Assembly (NCBI GenBank): GCA_022573485.1
Contig: JACZTW010000136.1
Coordinates: 1-9,732 of the forward strand
DNA from: Planctomycetota bacterium
GTDB taxonomy: Bacteria; Planctomycetota; Phycisphaerae; UBA1845; CAIVHJ01
Length of the DNA stretch: 9,732 nt
Direction of reading: 5' to 3'
Shown here: positions 1-5,186 of the stretch, one piece after another
How the letters are laid out: every line of letters starts with the position of its first letter
Position numbering within the stretch: position 1 is the first letter of the stretch
Translations under genes and position numbers: made by a program
Notes under the pieces: model-generated
Told to the model about the DNA's origin: nothing
What the model saw: the letters and a program-made list of their open reading frames with translations, nothing else
The model's database searches: none

Positions 1-377
1 TTGACCTTCAGTGGTCCGGCCTTTTCGATCGCTTTTCGCAGCGCCGTCAACTCCGACTCGATCGAAGACAGCTTGTAAATCAGAGCCAGCAGCGCGCGTC
101 CGCCCTGCAATCCGAATCGGTTGAGCAGGCGATCGAATTCCGAACTCGACAGCCCCAGCGCACCGTCGGAACGACGCGAGTCCGCAGGTTCAGACTCCGT
201 GGAAGATTCGCCCCGCTCAGGGTCCGTCTTCGCAGTTTCCTGTTTCGTCGATAAGGGCTCGGAGTCCACGACCGGCGCAGTGTCTTCGCGCGGCGGTGCT
301 GATCGTGCCGCGCGATCTTCAGCGCGGGCGCGGCGATTTTCCGCGAGCCACCGTAAAGATACTGAGTGAACTGCCAC
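1..377 (-). CDS. Hypothetical protein, C-terminus cut by the left edge
   Basis: I do not recognise this protein. The minus frame is open from an in-frame TGA at about 415 to the window edge. The first 75 or so residues are low-complexity and charged (R, E, S, T, P), so probably disordered. From about residue 77 the chain becomes ordered, with a serine-rich turn (LSSSEFDRLLNRFGLQGGR), a hydrophobic stretch (ALLALIYKL) and a probable amphipathic helix (SSIESELTALRKAIEKA). Codon use in this frame resembles the neighbouring genes. The start is uncertain: GTG at 377 is the only candidate near the top of the frame and has no clear ribosome binding site. An ATG at 385 in another frame gives a convincing-looking first 15 residues (MSLWQFTQYLYGG) but then an implausible arginine-rich protein, so a frameshift or a different start is possible. 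It lies about 250 bp downstream of the small paralogue on the same strand, beyond a large inverted repeat. Confidence 0.45.
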   Translation of the reverse strand, partial: MAVHSVSLRWLAENRRARAEDRAARSAPPREDTAPVVDSEPLSTKQETAKTDPERGESSTESEPADSRRSDGALGLSSSEFDRLLNRFGLQGGRALLALIYKLSSIESELTALRKAIEKAGPLKV

Positions 378-454
378 AAGCTCATTCCGTTCGGAAAGCG
401 TCCGCTGCCAAACTCATGCCCGGCGCGCTAGCCTGTACTTGTCACGTTGTTTTT

Positions 455-619
455 GCCACAAAGACACCAAGAGTGAGAAATGGAGAATGGAAAATGAAGA
501 ATGGGAAAAGGAGAAACAGCTCCGACGTCAAGCAAACAATCCCAAACTTTGCCTTTGCTTCCCCGTTCTTCATTCTCCATTCTGCATTCCTTTCCTTCGT
601 GTCTTGGTGTCTTCGTGGC
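455..619. repeat. Imperfect inverted repeat of about 165 bp in a spacer
   Basis: Two arm pairs are nested. The outer arms are 455-472 (GCCACAAAGACACCAAGA) and 602-619, complementary except for one base. The inner arms are 479-505 and 562-588, 27 nt with three mismatches, built of short purine-rich units such as AATGGAGAATGG on the left arm. About 56 nt separate the inner arms. Transcribed, this would fold into a long hairpin. It fills most of the 254-bp gap between the left-edge gene and the downstream end of the small paralogue at 632-919, and carries no convincing gene. It could be two dispersed repeat copies in opposite orientation or one mobile hairpin element. It might also act as a transcription barrier, although the usual T-tract is missing. 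Confidence 0.75.
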
Positions 620-631
620 TGGAAATTCGAG

Positions 632-919
632 TTAGAAGCTCACATCGATGTCAAAATTCGAGGCTGCCATCCGTGCCTGCGAAATCGGGATGAAGGGATC
701 GTCACTGACTTTCGTCGTTTCGAGCACTTGGTCTTCCGTGGTCTCCGGCAGGTTCGGAAGCTCGTCCGGGGGCAATTCATTCTCCAGCACGCGCAGCAAG
801 TCCCCATTCCAATGACAGACATAGGCTCCGGGTGCGAGAATGTCTTGCAGGAGCACGCGAGGTCCGGTGCTGTTGACGCCGAAGTCAGCCGATTTTGTTT
901 GCCCCGTTTGGTTGGCCAT
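632..919 (-). CDS. Small conserved protein, paralogue A of a divergent pair (95 aa)
   Basis: The function is unknown and I cannot name the family. The start is ATG at 919, not the ATG at 952, because GGAGGT (931-926) lies 6 nt before it and because this start lines up with the paralogue at 1559 (MANQTGQT against MAQESRTG). After a polar, probably flexible N-terminus of about 30 residues comes the core shared with the paralogue: PGAYVC-W-G-LLRV at about residues 30-44, then K--D-PF, and an end reading R-AA-N-D--V-F. Over the last 66 residues the two proteins are roughly 40% identical by eye. There is no signal peptide or membrane segment, so a cytoplasmic location is likely. The core has one cysteine, shared with the paralogue. 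This copy has a more acidic middle (ENELPPDELPNLPETTEDQ) than its partner. The strong ribosome binding site and a sigma70-like promoter at 1040-1067 suggest good expression. Confidence 0.85.
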   Translation of the reverse strand: MANQTGQTKSADFGVNSTGPRVLLQDILAPGAYVCHWNGDLLRVLENELPPDELPNLPETTEDQVLETTKVSDDPFIPISQARMAASNFDIDVSF

Positions 920-1039
920 TGAACTACCTCCATGTAGTGTGCGGCGCGGCACCGCTTACGGGACCGAAGCATCCCATCATCCGCCTAACGTGATGGCACG
1001 CATGAAAAATTCCCGTTTCTTCCTGATACGGTACCTATA

Positions 1040-1067
1040 TCTGTAACACAGGTCGCCGGAGCGTCAA
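1040..1067 (-). promoter_or_regulatory. Putative sigma70-type promoter for small paralogue A
   Basis: Read on the minus strand, TTGACG (1067-1062) and TACAGA (1045-1040) are separated by 16 bp. The start of transcription would fall near 1033, giving a leader of about 110 nt before the ATG at 919. The -35 is one base off consensus and the -10 is a moderate match. No other candidate in the upstream region is as good. Confidence 0.45.
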
Positions 1068-1372
1068 GTGCTATGCGCGAACAAATCTCGGTCACCGCCC
1101 TCCGGGGCTACGACCCGTCCCACGGATTCGCAGTTCTTGGTGGGAAGTTCGCCGTGATTCGCGATCTCGGGGCTGCTGCTGCGGAAGAGGAATGGAGAGG
1201 CCCCGCGGCAGCGCTCCGGGAATGTTCGCAAAAACTGAATTCGTCAGTTAAGGTTTGGCGGCGTGGACTTTGCGCGACCAGCCTGGCTTTCTTGACACGG
1301 CGCCGCGTGTGATCCCTCCGACCGTCGCTTCTGAGGCTGCCCGAATCGAGTCGCAAAGAGGCAGCATTCTCG
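1068..1372. other. Intergenic region between two divergent promoters, no supported gene
   Basis: This stretch of about 305 bp separates the promoters of the two small paralogues. The most regular structure is a stem of 10 pairs (one G-T) at 1175-1184 with 1203-1212 and an 18-nt loop. A plus-strand open frame at 1073-1312 begins with acceptable codons, but it has no ribosome binding site, overlaps the end of the opposite promoter and turns arginine-rich, so I do not call it. A TTGACA at 1292 has no matching -10. The region may hold binding sites for a regulator shared by the two genes. Confidence 0.4.
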
Positions 1373-1401
1373 TTGACATTTGTAGCCGCTCGATTTACTA
1401 A
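1373..1401 (+). promoter_or_regulatory. Putative sigma70-type promoter for small paralogue B
   Basis: A perfect TTGACA at 1373-1378 is followed after exactly 17 bp by TACTAA at 1396-1401, four of six matches to TATAAT. The start of transcription would be near 1408, giving a leader of about 150 nt before the ATG at 1559. Confidence 0.6.
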
Positions 1402-1489
1402 GGAAATTGCTGGCGCGTGTGCCGGCCGATCGAGGAAGAAATTGCATGACTTCGCTTCGCTGCTTTCCAGATGGGAATCGGCGATTCGT

Positions 1490-1520
1490 CCTGAGTGCGT
1501 TCGCTCCTCAGGGTCTTTTA
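1490..1520 (+). promoter_or_regulatory. Leader hairpin before small paralogue B, possible attenuator
   Basis: CCTGAG (1490-1495) pairs with CTCAGG (1507-1512), and the loop can add a short GCG/CGC pairing. GTCTTTTA follows directly, a weak T-tract. The hairpin lies inside the predicted leader, about 40 nt before the ribosome binding site, so it could act as an early terminator or an mRNA-stabilising stem. The stem is short, and this call rests only on its position and symmetry. Confidence 0.3.
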
Positions 1521-1558
1521 AGAGTCAAGTTCAACACTTTTTGACAGGAGGTCTGGCC

Positions 1559-1849
1559 ATGGCCCAGGAATCACGGACTGGAACACACGGACACAACTTT
1601 GGAAACTCCGGCAACATCGGGCAAGTGGTGCCTTTTGAGAGCATCAAAGAGCCCGGCGCGTATGTGTGCAATTGGAGCGGGCACTTGCTGCGTGTGCCCG
1701 ATGACGCAGTCACGCCAGGCCGGAGTCCGCTGATCAACATTGTGGGCTGCGAGCAACTGTTTGTGACCAAGATTGCAGACAACCCCTTCATGACGGTCAC
1801 CAAGTGCCGCTTGATTGCGTGCAATCTGGACGTGGCTGTCAACTTTTGA
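1559..1849 (+). CDS. Small conserved protein, paralogue B of a divergent pair (96 aa)
   Basis: This is the second member of the unnamed small family. The start is ATG at 1559: AGGAGGT (1546-1552), close to the ideal Shine-Dalgarno, lies 6 nt before it, and the codons upstream in the same frame do not look like protein. The first 30 residues are polar and glycine/histidine-rich (THGHNFGNSGNIGQ), then comes the shared core PGAYVC-W-G-LLRV at about residues 32-46. The rest reads FVTKIADNPF and ends CRLIACNLDVAVNF. Relative to paralogue A it has a more hydrophobic middle (SPLINIVGCEQLFVTK) and extra cysteines. No signal peptide or membrane helix is seen. The gene has its own promoter (1373-1401), a long leader and an intrinsic terminator (1869-1903), so it is transcribed alone. 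Two strong, separate expression signals suggest the proteins are made in quantity, perhaps under different conditions. Both ends show alternating hydrophobic residues, fitting a small beta-rich fold. Confidence 0.88.
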   Translation: MAQESRTGTHGHNFGNSGNIGQVVPFESIKEPGAYVCNWSGHLLRVPDDAVTPGRSPLINIVGCEQLFVTKIADNPFMTVTKCRLIACNLDVAVNF

Positions 1850-1868
1850 ATCTGTCGAACGCTAAGCG

Positions 1869-1903
1869 CCGAGCGCGGCGGTCCGCCGTCGCGCTTGGTT
1901 TTT
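1869..1903 (+). terminator. Intrinsic terminator after small paralogue B
   Basis: A GC-rich stem joins CCGAGCGCG... (from 1869) to ...CGCGCTTGG (to 1898) around a short loop near 1880. TTTTT follows at 1899-1903. The structure starts about 20 bp after the stop codon. The T-tract is on the plus strand only, so it serves the small gene and not fabI, which arrives from the other side. Confidence 0.8.
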
Positions 1904-1929
1904 GCGCCGAACATGCCGCACCGCGTATG

Positions 1930-1945
1930 CCTCCCTTCTGGGAGG
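1930..1945. terminator. Perfect hairpin downstream of fabI
   Basis: CCTCCC (1930-1935) and GGGAGG (1940-1945) form a perfect 6-bp stem with a four-base loop, about 20 bp past the fabI stop codon. It sits between two converging genes and could end or stabilise the fabI transcript. It lacks a T-tract on either strand, so intrinsic termination is not certain. Confidence 0.35.
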
Positions 1946-1964
1946 TTCTGCCGCGCGATCTCAG

Positions 1965-2744
1965 TTATATGCCAACGATGTTATATCCGGCATCGACGAA
2001 AACCGTCTCGCCGGTGACCCCGCTCGACAGATCACTCAGCAAGTAGACCGCTGTCTTGCCGACCTCATCCGCGGTGATGTTGCGTTTGAGTGGGGCCCTC
2101 GTCACGGTGTGATCGAACATGGTGTCGATGCCGCCGACAGCCATACTGCTCAAGGTTCGCAGCGCACCGGCACTGATGGCGTTGACCCGAATGCCCTTGT
2201 CGCCGAGTTCGCTGGCCAGATAGCGCGTGATACTCTCCAGGGCGGCCTTGGCCACGCCCATGACGTTGTATCCGGGGAGGACTTTCTCGCCGCCGTAGTA
2301 GGTCATGGTAATAATGCCGCCGCCGTTGGGCATCATCTCGCGAGCGCGCTGCGCGACGGCCAGCAGCGAATAGGCGCTGATGTCCATCGCTTGTGCGAAC
2401 ACGTCGCGCGGCGTGGAGGTAAAGTTGCCCACCTTCAAGAACGCGCGATCGGCGTAGGCGACCGAATGCACCACGAAGTCGATTGCATCGAACTTTTCTC
2501 TGGCAGCGGCGAAGACGTCGTCGAGCTCCGAGTCGCTGCACACATCGCAGGGGACCATCCATGCGTCGTTCATGCCGTTCTCTTCAAGGGCTTTCTGTGT
2601 TCGGCGTTCGTTTTTTTCGCCGGGAAAATGAACGAATCCGCAAGTCGCGCCGTGCTTGATCAATTGATCGGCGACGGCCAAGGCGATGCTGCGATCGTTC
2701 GCCACACCGAAAACCAGACCCTTTTTCCCTTGTAACAGGCTCAT
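1965..2744 (-). CDS. fabI: Enoyl-[acyl-carrier-protein] reductase (NADH), FabI type
   Basis: FabI reduces the trans-2 double bond of enoyl-ACP, the last step of each round of type II fatty-acid elongation, in the cytoplasm as a homotetramer. The 259-residue length is normal for the family. It is a short-chain dehydrogenase variant: the cofactor loop reads GLVFGVANDRSIA (residues 9-21), and VVHSVAYAD (91-99) follows the central beta strand. The catalytic pair of the FabI Y-x6-K pattern is Tyr159 and Lys166 in GYNVMGVAK, with the second conserved tyrosine at 149 (MTYYGGEKVLPGYN). NAISAGALRTLSS (188-200) matches the FabI substrate-loop region, and VTGETVFVDAGYNIVGI closes the chain. The ATG at 2744 has GAGG with good spacing upstream. 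It follows rnpA on the same strand by 101 bp and probably has its own promoter at 2791-2819. It is the target of triclosan-type inhibitors in other bacteria; Ala96, where E. coli has Gly93, also occurs in Gram-positive FabI and is not a resistance sign by itself. Confidence 0.97.
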   Translation of the reverse strand: MSLLQGKKGLVFGVANDRSIALAVADQLIKHGATCGFVHFPGEKNERRTQKALEENGMNDAWMVPCDVCSDSELDDVFAAAREKFDAIDFVVHSVAYADRAFLKVGNFTSTPRDVFAQAMDISAYSLLAVAQRAREMMPNGGGIITMTYYGGEKVLPGYNVMGVAKAALESITRYLASELGDKGIRVNAISAGALRTLSSMAVGGIDTMFDHTVTRAPLKRNITADEVGKTAVYLLSDLSSGVTGETVFVDAGYNIVGI

Positions 2745-2790
2745 ACCGTTTCCTCAGTAATGCTTGTGTTCGACTAAGAGGCGGGTTGCT

Positions 2791-2819
2791 ATGATAGTCC
2801 GATTTCGGGGCGTTGAAAA
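2791..2819 (-). promoter_or_regulatory. Putative promoter for fabI
   Basis: On the minus strand a TATCAT -10 (2796-2791) lies 17 bp downstream of a weak TTTTCA -35 (2819-2814). Transcription would begin near 2784, 40 nt before the fabI ATG. A perfect small inverted repeat, AAGCTG-AAG-CAGCTT (2825-2839), lies between the rnpA stop and this site and may separate the two genes, but it has no T-tract. Confidence 0.4.
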
Positions 2820-2845
2820 TAGGTAAGCTGAAGCAGCTTCAAGAC

Positions 2846-3214
2846 TCACTGTGCGCGCTCTTGTCGGCGGAGCTTGGCGACGCCTCGCGGCAGCAGTTCC
2901 TCAAGCGAATCGCGGTAGTCGCACATGGCGTGGACCGCGTCATTCGCCGGGATGCACAGCAGGTCGTATCCCGGCCTGCTCGGCCCGATGCCGGACAGCC
3001 TGAACGCTTCCCGGATTCGCCGTTTGATCAGGTTCCTCACAACCGCCGGTCCGCACTTCCGGCCGACGCTCAGGCCCAGTCTCGATACTCCTAAACCGTT
3101 GGTAGCAAAGTAGATAGTCAGCTTGCGGTCACGGACGATGCACCGCCCCCGCAACGCCTTCCTGATGTCTTCACGCTTGGCCAGACGCATTTTTTTTGGA
3201 AATCTGCGAATCAT
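2846..3214 (-). CDS. rnpA: Ribonuclease P protein component
   Basis: RnpA is the small basic protein that binds the RNase P RNA and helps it cleave the 5' leader from precursor tRNAs. The 122-residue length is typical. The N-terminus FPKKMRLAKREDIRKAL (residues 5-21) is the usual start of the family fold. The signature RNA-binding stretch RLGLSVGRKCGPAVVRNLIK runs through residues 45-64, continuing RRIREAFR to residue 72. The chain is strongly basic, as expected. I chose ATG at 3214 because it keeps the whole family N-terminus; the frame stays open upstream to 3367 but that part is not RnpA-like and overlaps the opposite promoter. No clear ribosome binding site is present. A run of eight T (minus-strand A8) at 3190-3197 falls in the codons for Pro-Lys-Lys and is a possible slippage point. 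rpmH, normally just upstream, is absent: a divergent gene is there instead. Confidence 0.95.
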   Translation of the reverse strand: MIRRFPKKMRLAKREDIRKALRGRCIVRDRKLTIYFATNGLGVSRLGLSVGRKCGPAVVRNLIKRRIREAFRLSGIGPSRPGYDLLCIPANDAVHAMCDYRDSLEELLPRGVAKLRRQERAQ

Positions 3215-3229
3215 TTGTCCGTGGAATCG

Positions 3230-3278
3230 AATAAGTCTTATTATTGCGCCCAATAGGGCCGCCAGCGACACACGCTGG
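3230..3278. promoter_or_regulatory. Two inverted repeats in the rnpA / envelope-operon divergent spacer
   Basis: The 123-bp spacer between rnpA and the operon contains AATAAG-T-CTTATT (3230-3242), a perfect 13-base palindrome about 15 bp before the rnpA start. It also contains CCAGCG-ACACA-CGCTGG (3262-3278), a 6-bp stem with a 5-nt loop. The first could be an operator or a 5'-end stem in the rnpA message, and the second lies just upstream of the operon promoter. No regulator can be named. Confidence 0.35.
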
Positions 3279-3287
3279 GACCGTTCC

Positions 3288-3316
3288 TTGTCAGCGCAAC
3301 CAGTATAGCCTAAGAT
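3288..3316 (+). promoter_or_regulatory. Putative sigma70-type promoter of the envelope operon
   Basis: TTGTCA (3288-3293), five of six matches to the -35 consensus, is followed after 17 bp by TAAGAT (3311-3316), four of six to the -10. The start of transcription would fall near 3323, so the leader is only about 15 nt and begins just before the AAGGAG at 3326-3331. This rules out the GTG at 3320 as the start of the first gene if the promoter is real. Confidence 0.55.
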
Positions 3317-3337
3317 CAGGTGGCTAAGGAGATCGGC

Positions 3338-5140
3338 ATGACGACCTTCGAGCGGAACGTGAAGCAAACCCAGTGGCGTCTCGGAGTCAACGACTGGTTC
3401 TCCGCGCTGGGTTGGTGTCTGCTCTGGGGGGCCGCTGCCTGGTGTGCTATCATCTTGGCGGACAAGCTCTTCGATCTCTCGCTGCCTTTGCTGTACATCT
3501 GCCTGGGACTGGCCGCTGCCGCTCTGGCCGCAGCTTCAATCGGGGTGGGAATGCGGCGGCACGATCGGATTGCGGCTGCCGCAGTTCTCGACCAGGCGGC
3601 CGGGCTCAAGGAGCGGACCAGCAGCGGTTTGTATTGCCTCGATTCCAAGGATCCTTTTGCCCAGGCTGTGATCGAAGACGCCGAACAAATCAACCGCCGG
3701 ATCAGCGTGCGGTCGTTCATCAAGTTCTCTTGGCCTTCCTCATTGTCCTTCGCCAGCGCTGCCATCCTGGTTGCGCTGATCGTCACTTGGCTACCCATTG
3801 GCCCGCTGCAAGCTGCGGAGACGAAGGTCGCGCGTCAGGAACAGGACGATTTTGTCCGTGAGGACGTCAAGCGTACTGTGAAGAAGCTGCAACGGTTCCG
3901 GGAACAAGTCGAGAAGAATTCCGCACTGAAGGATCTCGTGCAGCCTCTCAAGACGATCGACGACTTGCCTGTCGAGAAAATGAACACGCCCGTCGAGGTT
4001 CGACGAGAGGCCATTAAGAAGATCGACAAGGTGGCGGATGCCCTGCGCAAGTCCAAGAATGAGAAACTCAATGAAATGAAAGAACTCAGCCGGATGTTCC
4101 GTGGGCTGAGGAACACGAAACAGCCCAAGACGCCGACTGAGAAGCTGTCGAAGGCGCTGTCCAAAGGGGATTTCAAGGCGGCCCAGGACGCCGTGAAGGA
4201 ATTGCGCGAACAACTCGCCAAGATGAAGATGAAGCAGGATCCCGAGCAGCGCAAGAAGATGCAAGCGCAAATTCAGAAATTCGCCGAGCAACTCAAGGAA
4301 CTCGCCAAGCAAGAGGAGCGCAAGAAGCAGCTCGAGAACGAATTGAAGAAATCCGGCGTCGATCCGGAGACCGCTAAGCGGGCCCTCGAAAACCTGACCA
4401 AAGCCGACATCGAGAAGATCAAAGAGCAAATGAAGAAGCAGGGGGCTGACAAGAAGCAAATCAAGGAAATGGTGAACAAGCTCCAGAACCAAAAGAAGGC
4501 CTGCCAGAGTTGCTCGAAGATGGGTGGGGCGATGCAGCAGGCGGCTCAAATGATGCAGAGCGATTCATCCATGGCGGACGCTTCGGCTCAGTTGCAGTCG
4601 GTGGGGGAGGCGCTCAGCGATATGGAGCAATTGCAGCAGGAACTCAGCGAATTGGAATCGATGCTCGCCGATGCTCAGCAAGCCCAGAATGAGCTGTCCG
4701 ACCAACAGAATAGTTTTTGCCAGAGCTGCGACGGGAAAGGGTGTAAGGCCTGCAACGGCAGCGGCAACCGACCGGGCGGAGGCATGGGCCGTTTGGGGCG
4801 GGGTCGCGGCGGACGCGGTCCGGAACAAAAGACGGCCGAGCGTTGGGTCAAGGAACGCACCCCGGTGATCACCACCAAGGGCAGTATCATCGGCAAGAAA
4901 TTCATCGACGGCGAGCAAGTGCGCGGCGAGGTCGGCACCGAGGCAGTGGAGTTGTTCTCAGCCGCCGAGCGCGACGCCACCGACGCTTTGAACAAGACCC
5001 GGATCCCGAGCCACCTTCGCAAAGCCGTCAAGAATTACTTCTCGCAGTTTCGCAGCGAAGACGAGGATAGCGATCCGAAGGCTGAGGGCGATTCTGCGGA
5101 CGACTCCGCCGACAGCGGCGAAGCCGAGAAGAAAGACTAG
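3338..5140 (+). CDS. Membrane protein with long coiled coil and DnaJ-like zinc cysteines (600 aa)
   Basis: The exact function is unknown. The start is ATG at 3338, with AAGGAG (3326-3331) 6 nt before it; a GTG at 3320 in the same frame lies upstream of that site. Membrane segments are at about residues 21-42, 49-71 and 135-155. The part between the second and third is short and charged. From about 160 to 390 the chain is almost all charged helix (K, E, Q, L), a predicted coiled coil that includes KIKEQMKKQGADKKQIKEM. Cysteine pairs follow: CQSC at 389-392, then, after another helix of about 65 residues, CQSCDGKGCKACNGSG at 461-476, which matches two CxxCxGxG units of DnaJ-type zinc fingers. 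A Gly/Arg-rich linker (480-494) leads to a folded region ending RIPSHLRKAVKNYFSQF (555-571) and an acidic tail. Similar membrane proteins with IP-x-x-R-x-x-V--YF ends occur near MoxR/VWA genes in planctomycetes. It is the first gene of the operon, 46 bp before the NHL lipoprotein. Scaffold or assembly roles are only inference. Confidence 0.85.
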   Translation: MTTFERNVKQTQWRLGVNDWFSALGWCLLWGAAAWCAIILADKLFDLSLPLLYICLGLAAAALAAASIGVGMRRHDRIAAAAVLDQAAGLKERTSSGLYCLDSKDPFAQAVIEDAEQINRRISVRSFIKFSWPSSLSFASAAILVALIVTWLPIGPLQAAETKVARQEQDDFVREDVKRTVKKLQRFREQVEKNSALKDLVQPLKTIDDLPVEKMNTPVEVRREAIKKIDKVADALRKSKNEKLNEMKELSRMFRGLRNTKQPKTPTEKLSKALSKGDFKAAQDAVKELREQLAKMKMKQDPEQRKKMQAQIQKFAEQLKELAKQEERKKQLENELKKSGVDPETAKRALENLTKADIEKIKEQMKKQGADKKQIKEMVNKLQNQKKACQSCSKMGGAMQQAAQMMQSDSSMADASAQLQSVGEALSDMEQLQQELSELESMLADAQQAQNELSDQQNSFCQSCDGKGCKACNGSGNRPGGGMGRLGRGRGGRGPEQKTAERWVKERTPVITTKGSIIGKKFIDGEQVRGEVGTEAVELFSAAERDATDALNKTRIPSHLRKAVKNYFSQFRSEDEDSDPKAEGDSADDSADSGEAEKKD

Positions 5141-5186
5141 GCGAACTCCTCCGACGTGGTCACGATTGTTTCACATGACGATGTAG

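Noticed and set aside
296..922. Plus-strand open frame of 208 codons across the inverted repeat
   Set aside because: It crosses the inverted repeat and lies antisense to the small paralogue. Its composition changes abruptly along its length.
1073..1312. Open frame of 79 codons between the two small paralogues
   Set aside because: It has no ribosome binding site, an arginine-rich end and no recognised pattern, and it overlaps promoter-like sequence.
1292..1320. TTGACA at 1292 as a promoter -35
   Set aside because: The sequence 17 bp downstream (CCTCCG) does not resemble a -10, and the element at 1373 is far better.
1835..1849. C-terminal alternating hydrophobic residues ending in Phe as an outer-membrane beta-signal
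   Set aside because: Both small proteins end in V-x-F, but neither has a signal peptide or enough length for a beta-barrel, so the likeness is probably a plain final beta strand.
2448..2474. Ala96 of FabI as a triclosan-resistance change (E. coli Gly93 position)
   Set aside because: Alanine at this place is normal in several FabI lineages, so it says nothing on its own.
1902..2735. Plus-strand open frame of 277 codons opposite fabI
   Set aside because: It lies fully antisense to an unmistakable FabI, and its product (histidine, valine and aspartate rich) is what the complement of GC-rich codons produces.
3320..3337. GTG at 3320 as the start of the coiled-coil membrane protein
   Set aside because: The Shine-Dalgarno AAGGAG lies after it and the predicted transcript starts at about 3323. 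ATG at 3338 fits both.
3791..4549. Minus-strand leucine-rich open frame of 252 codons resembling a membrane protein
   Set aside because: The leucines are the complement of Lys/Glu codons in the coiled coil (AAG to CTT, GAG to CTC). There is no start signal.
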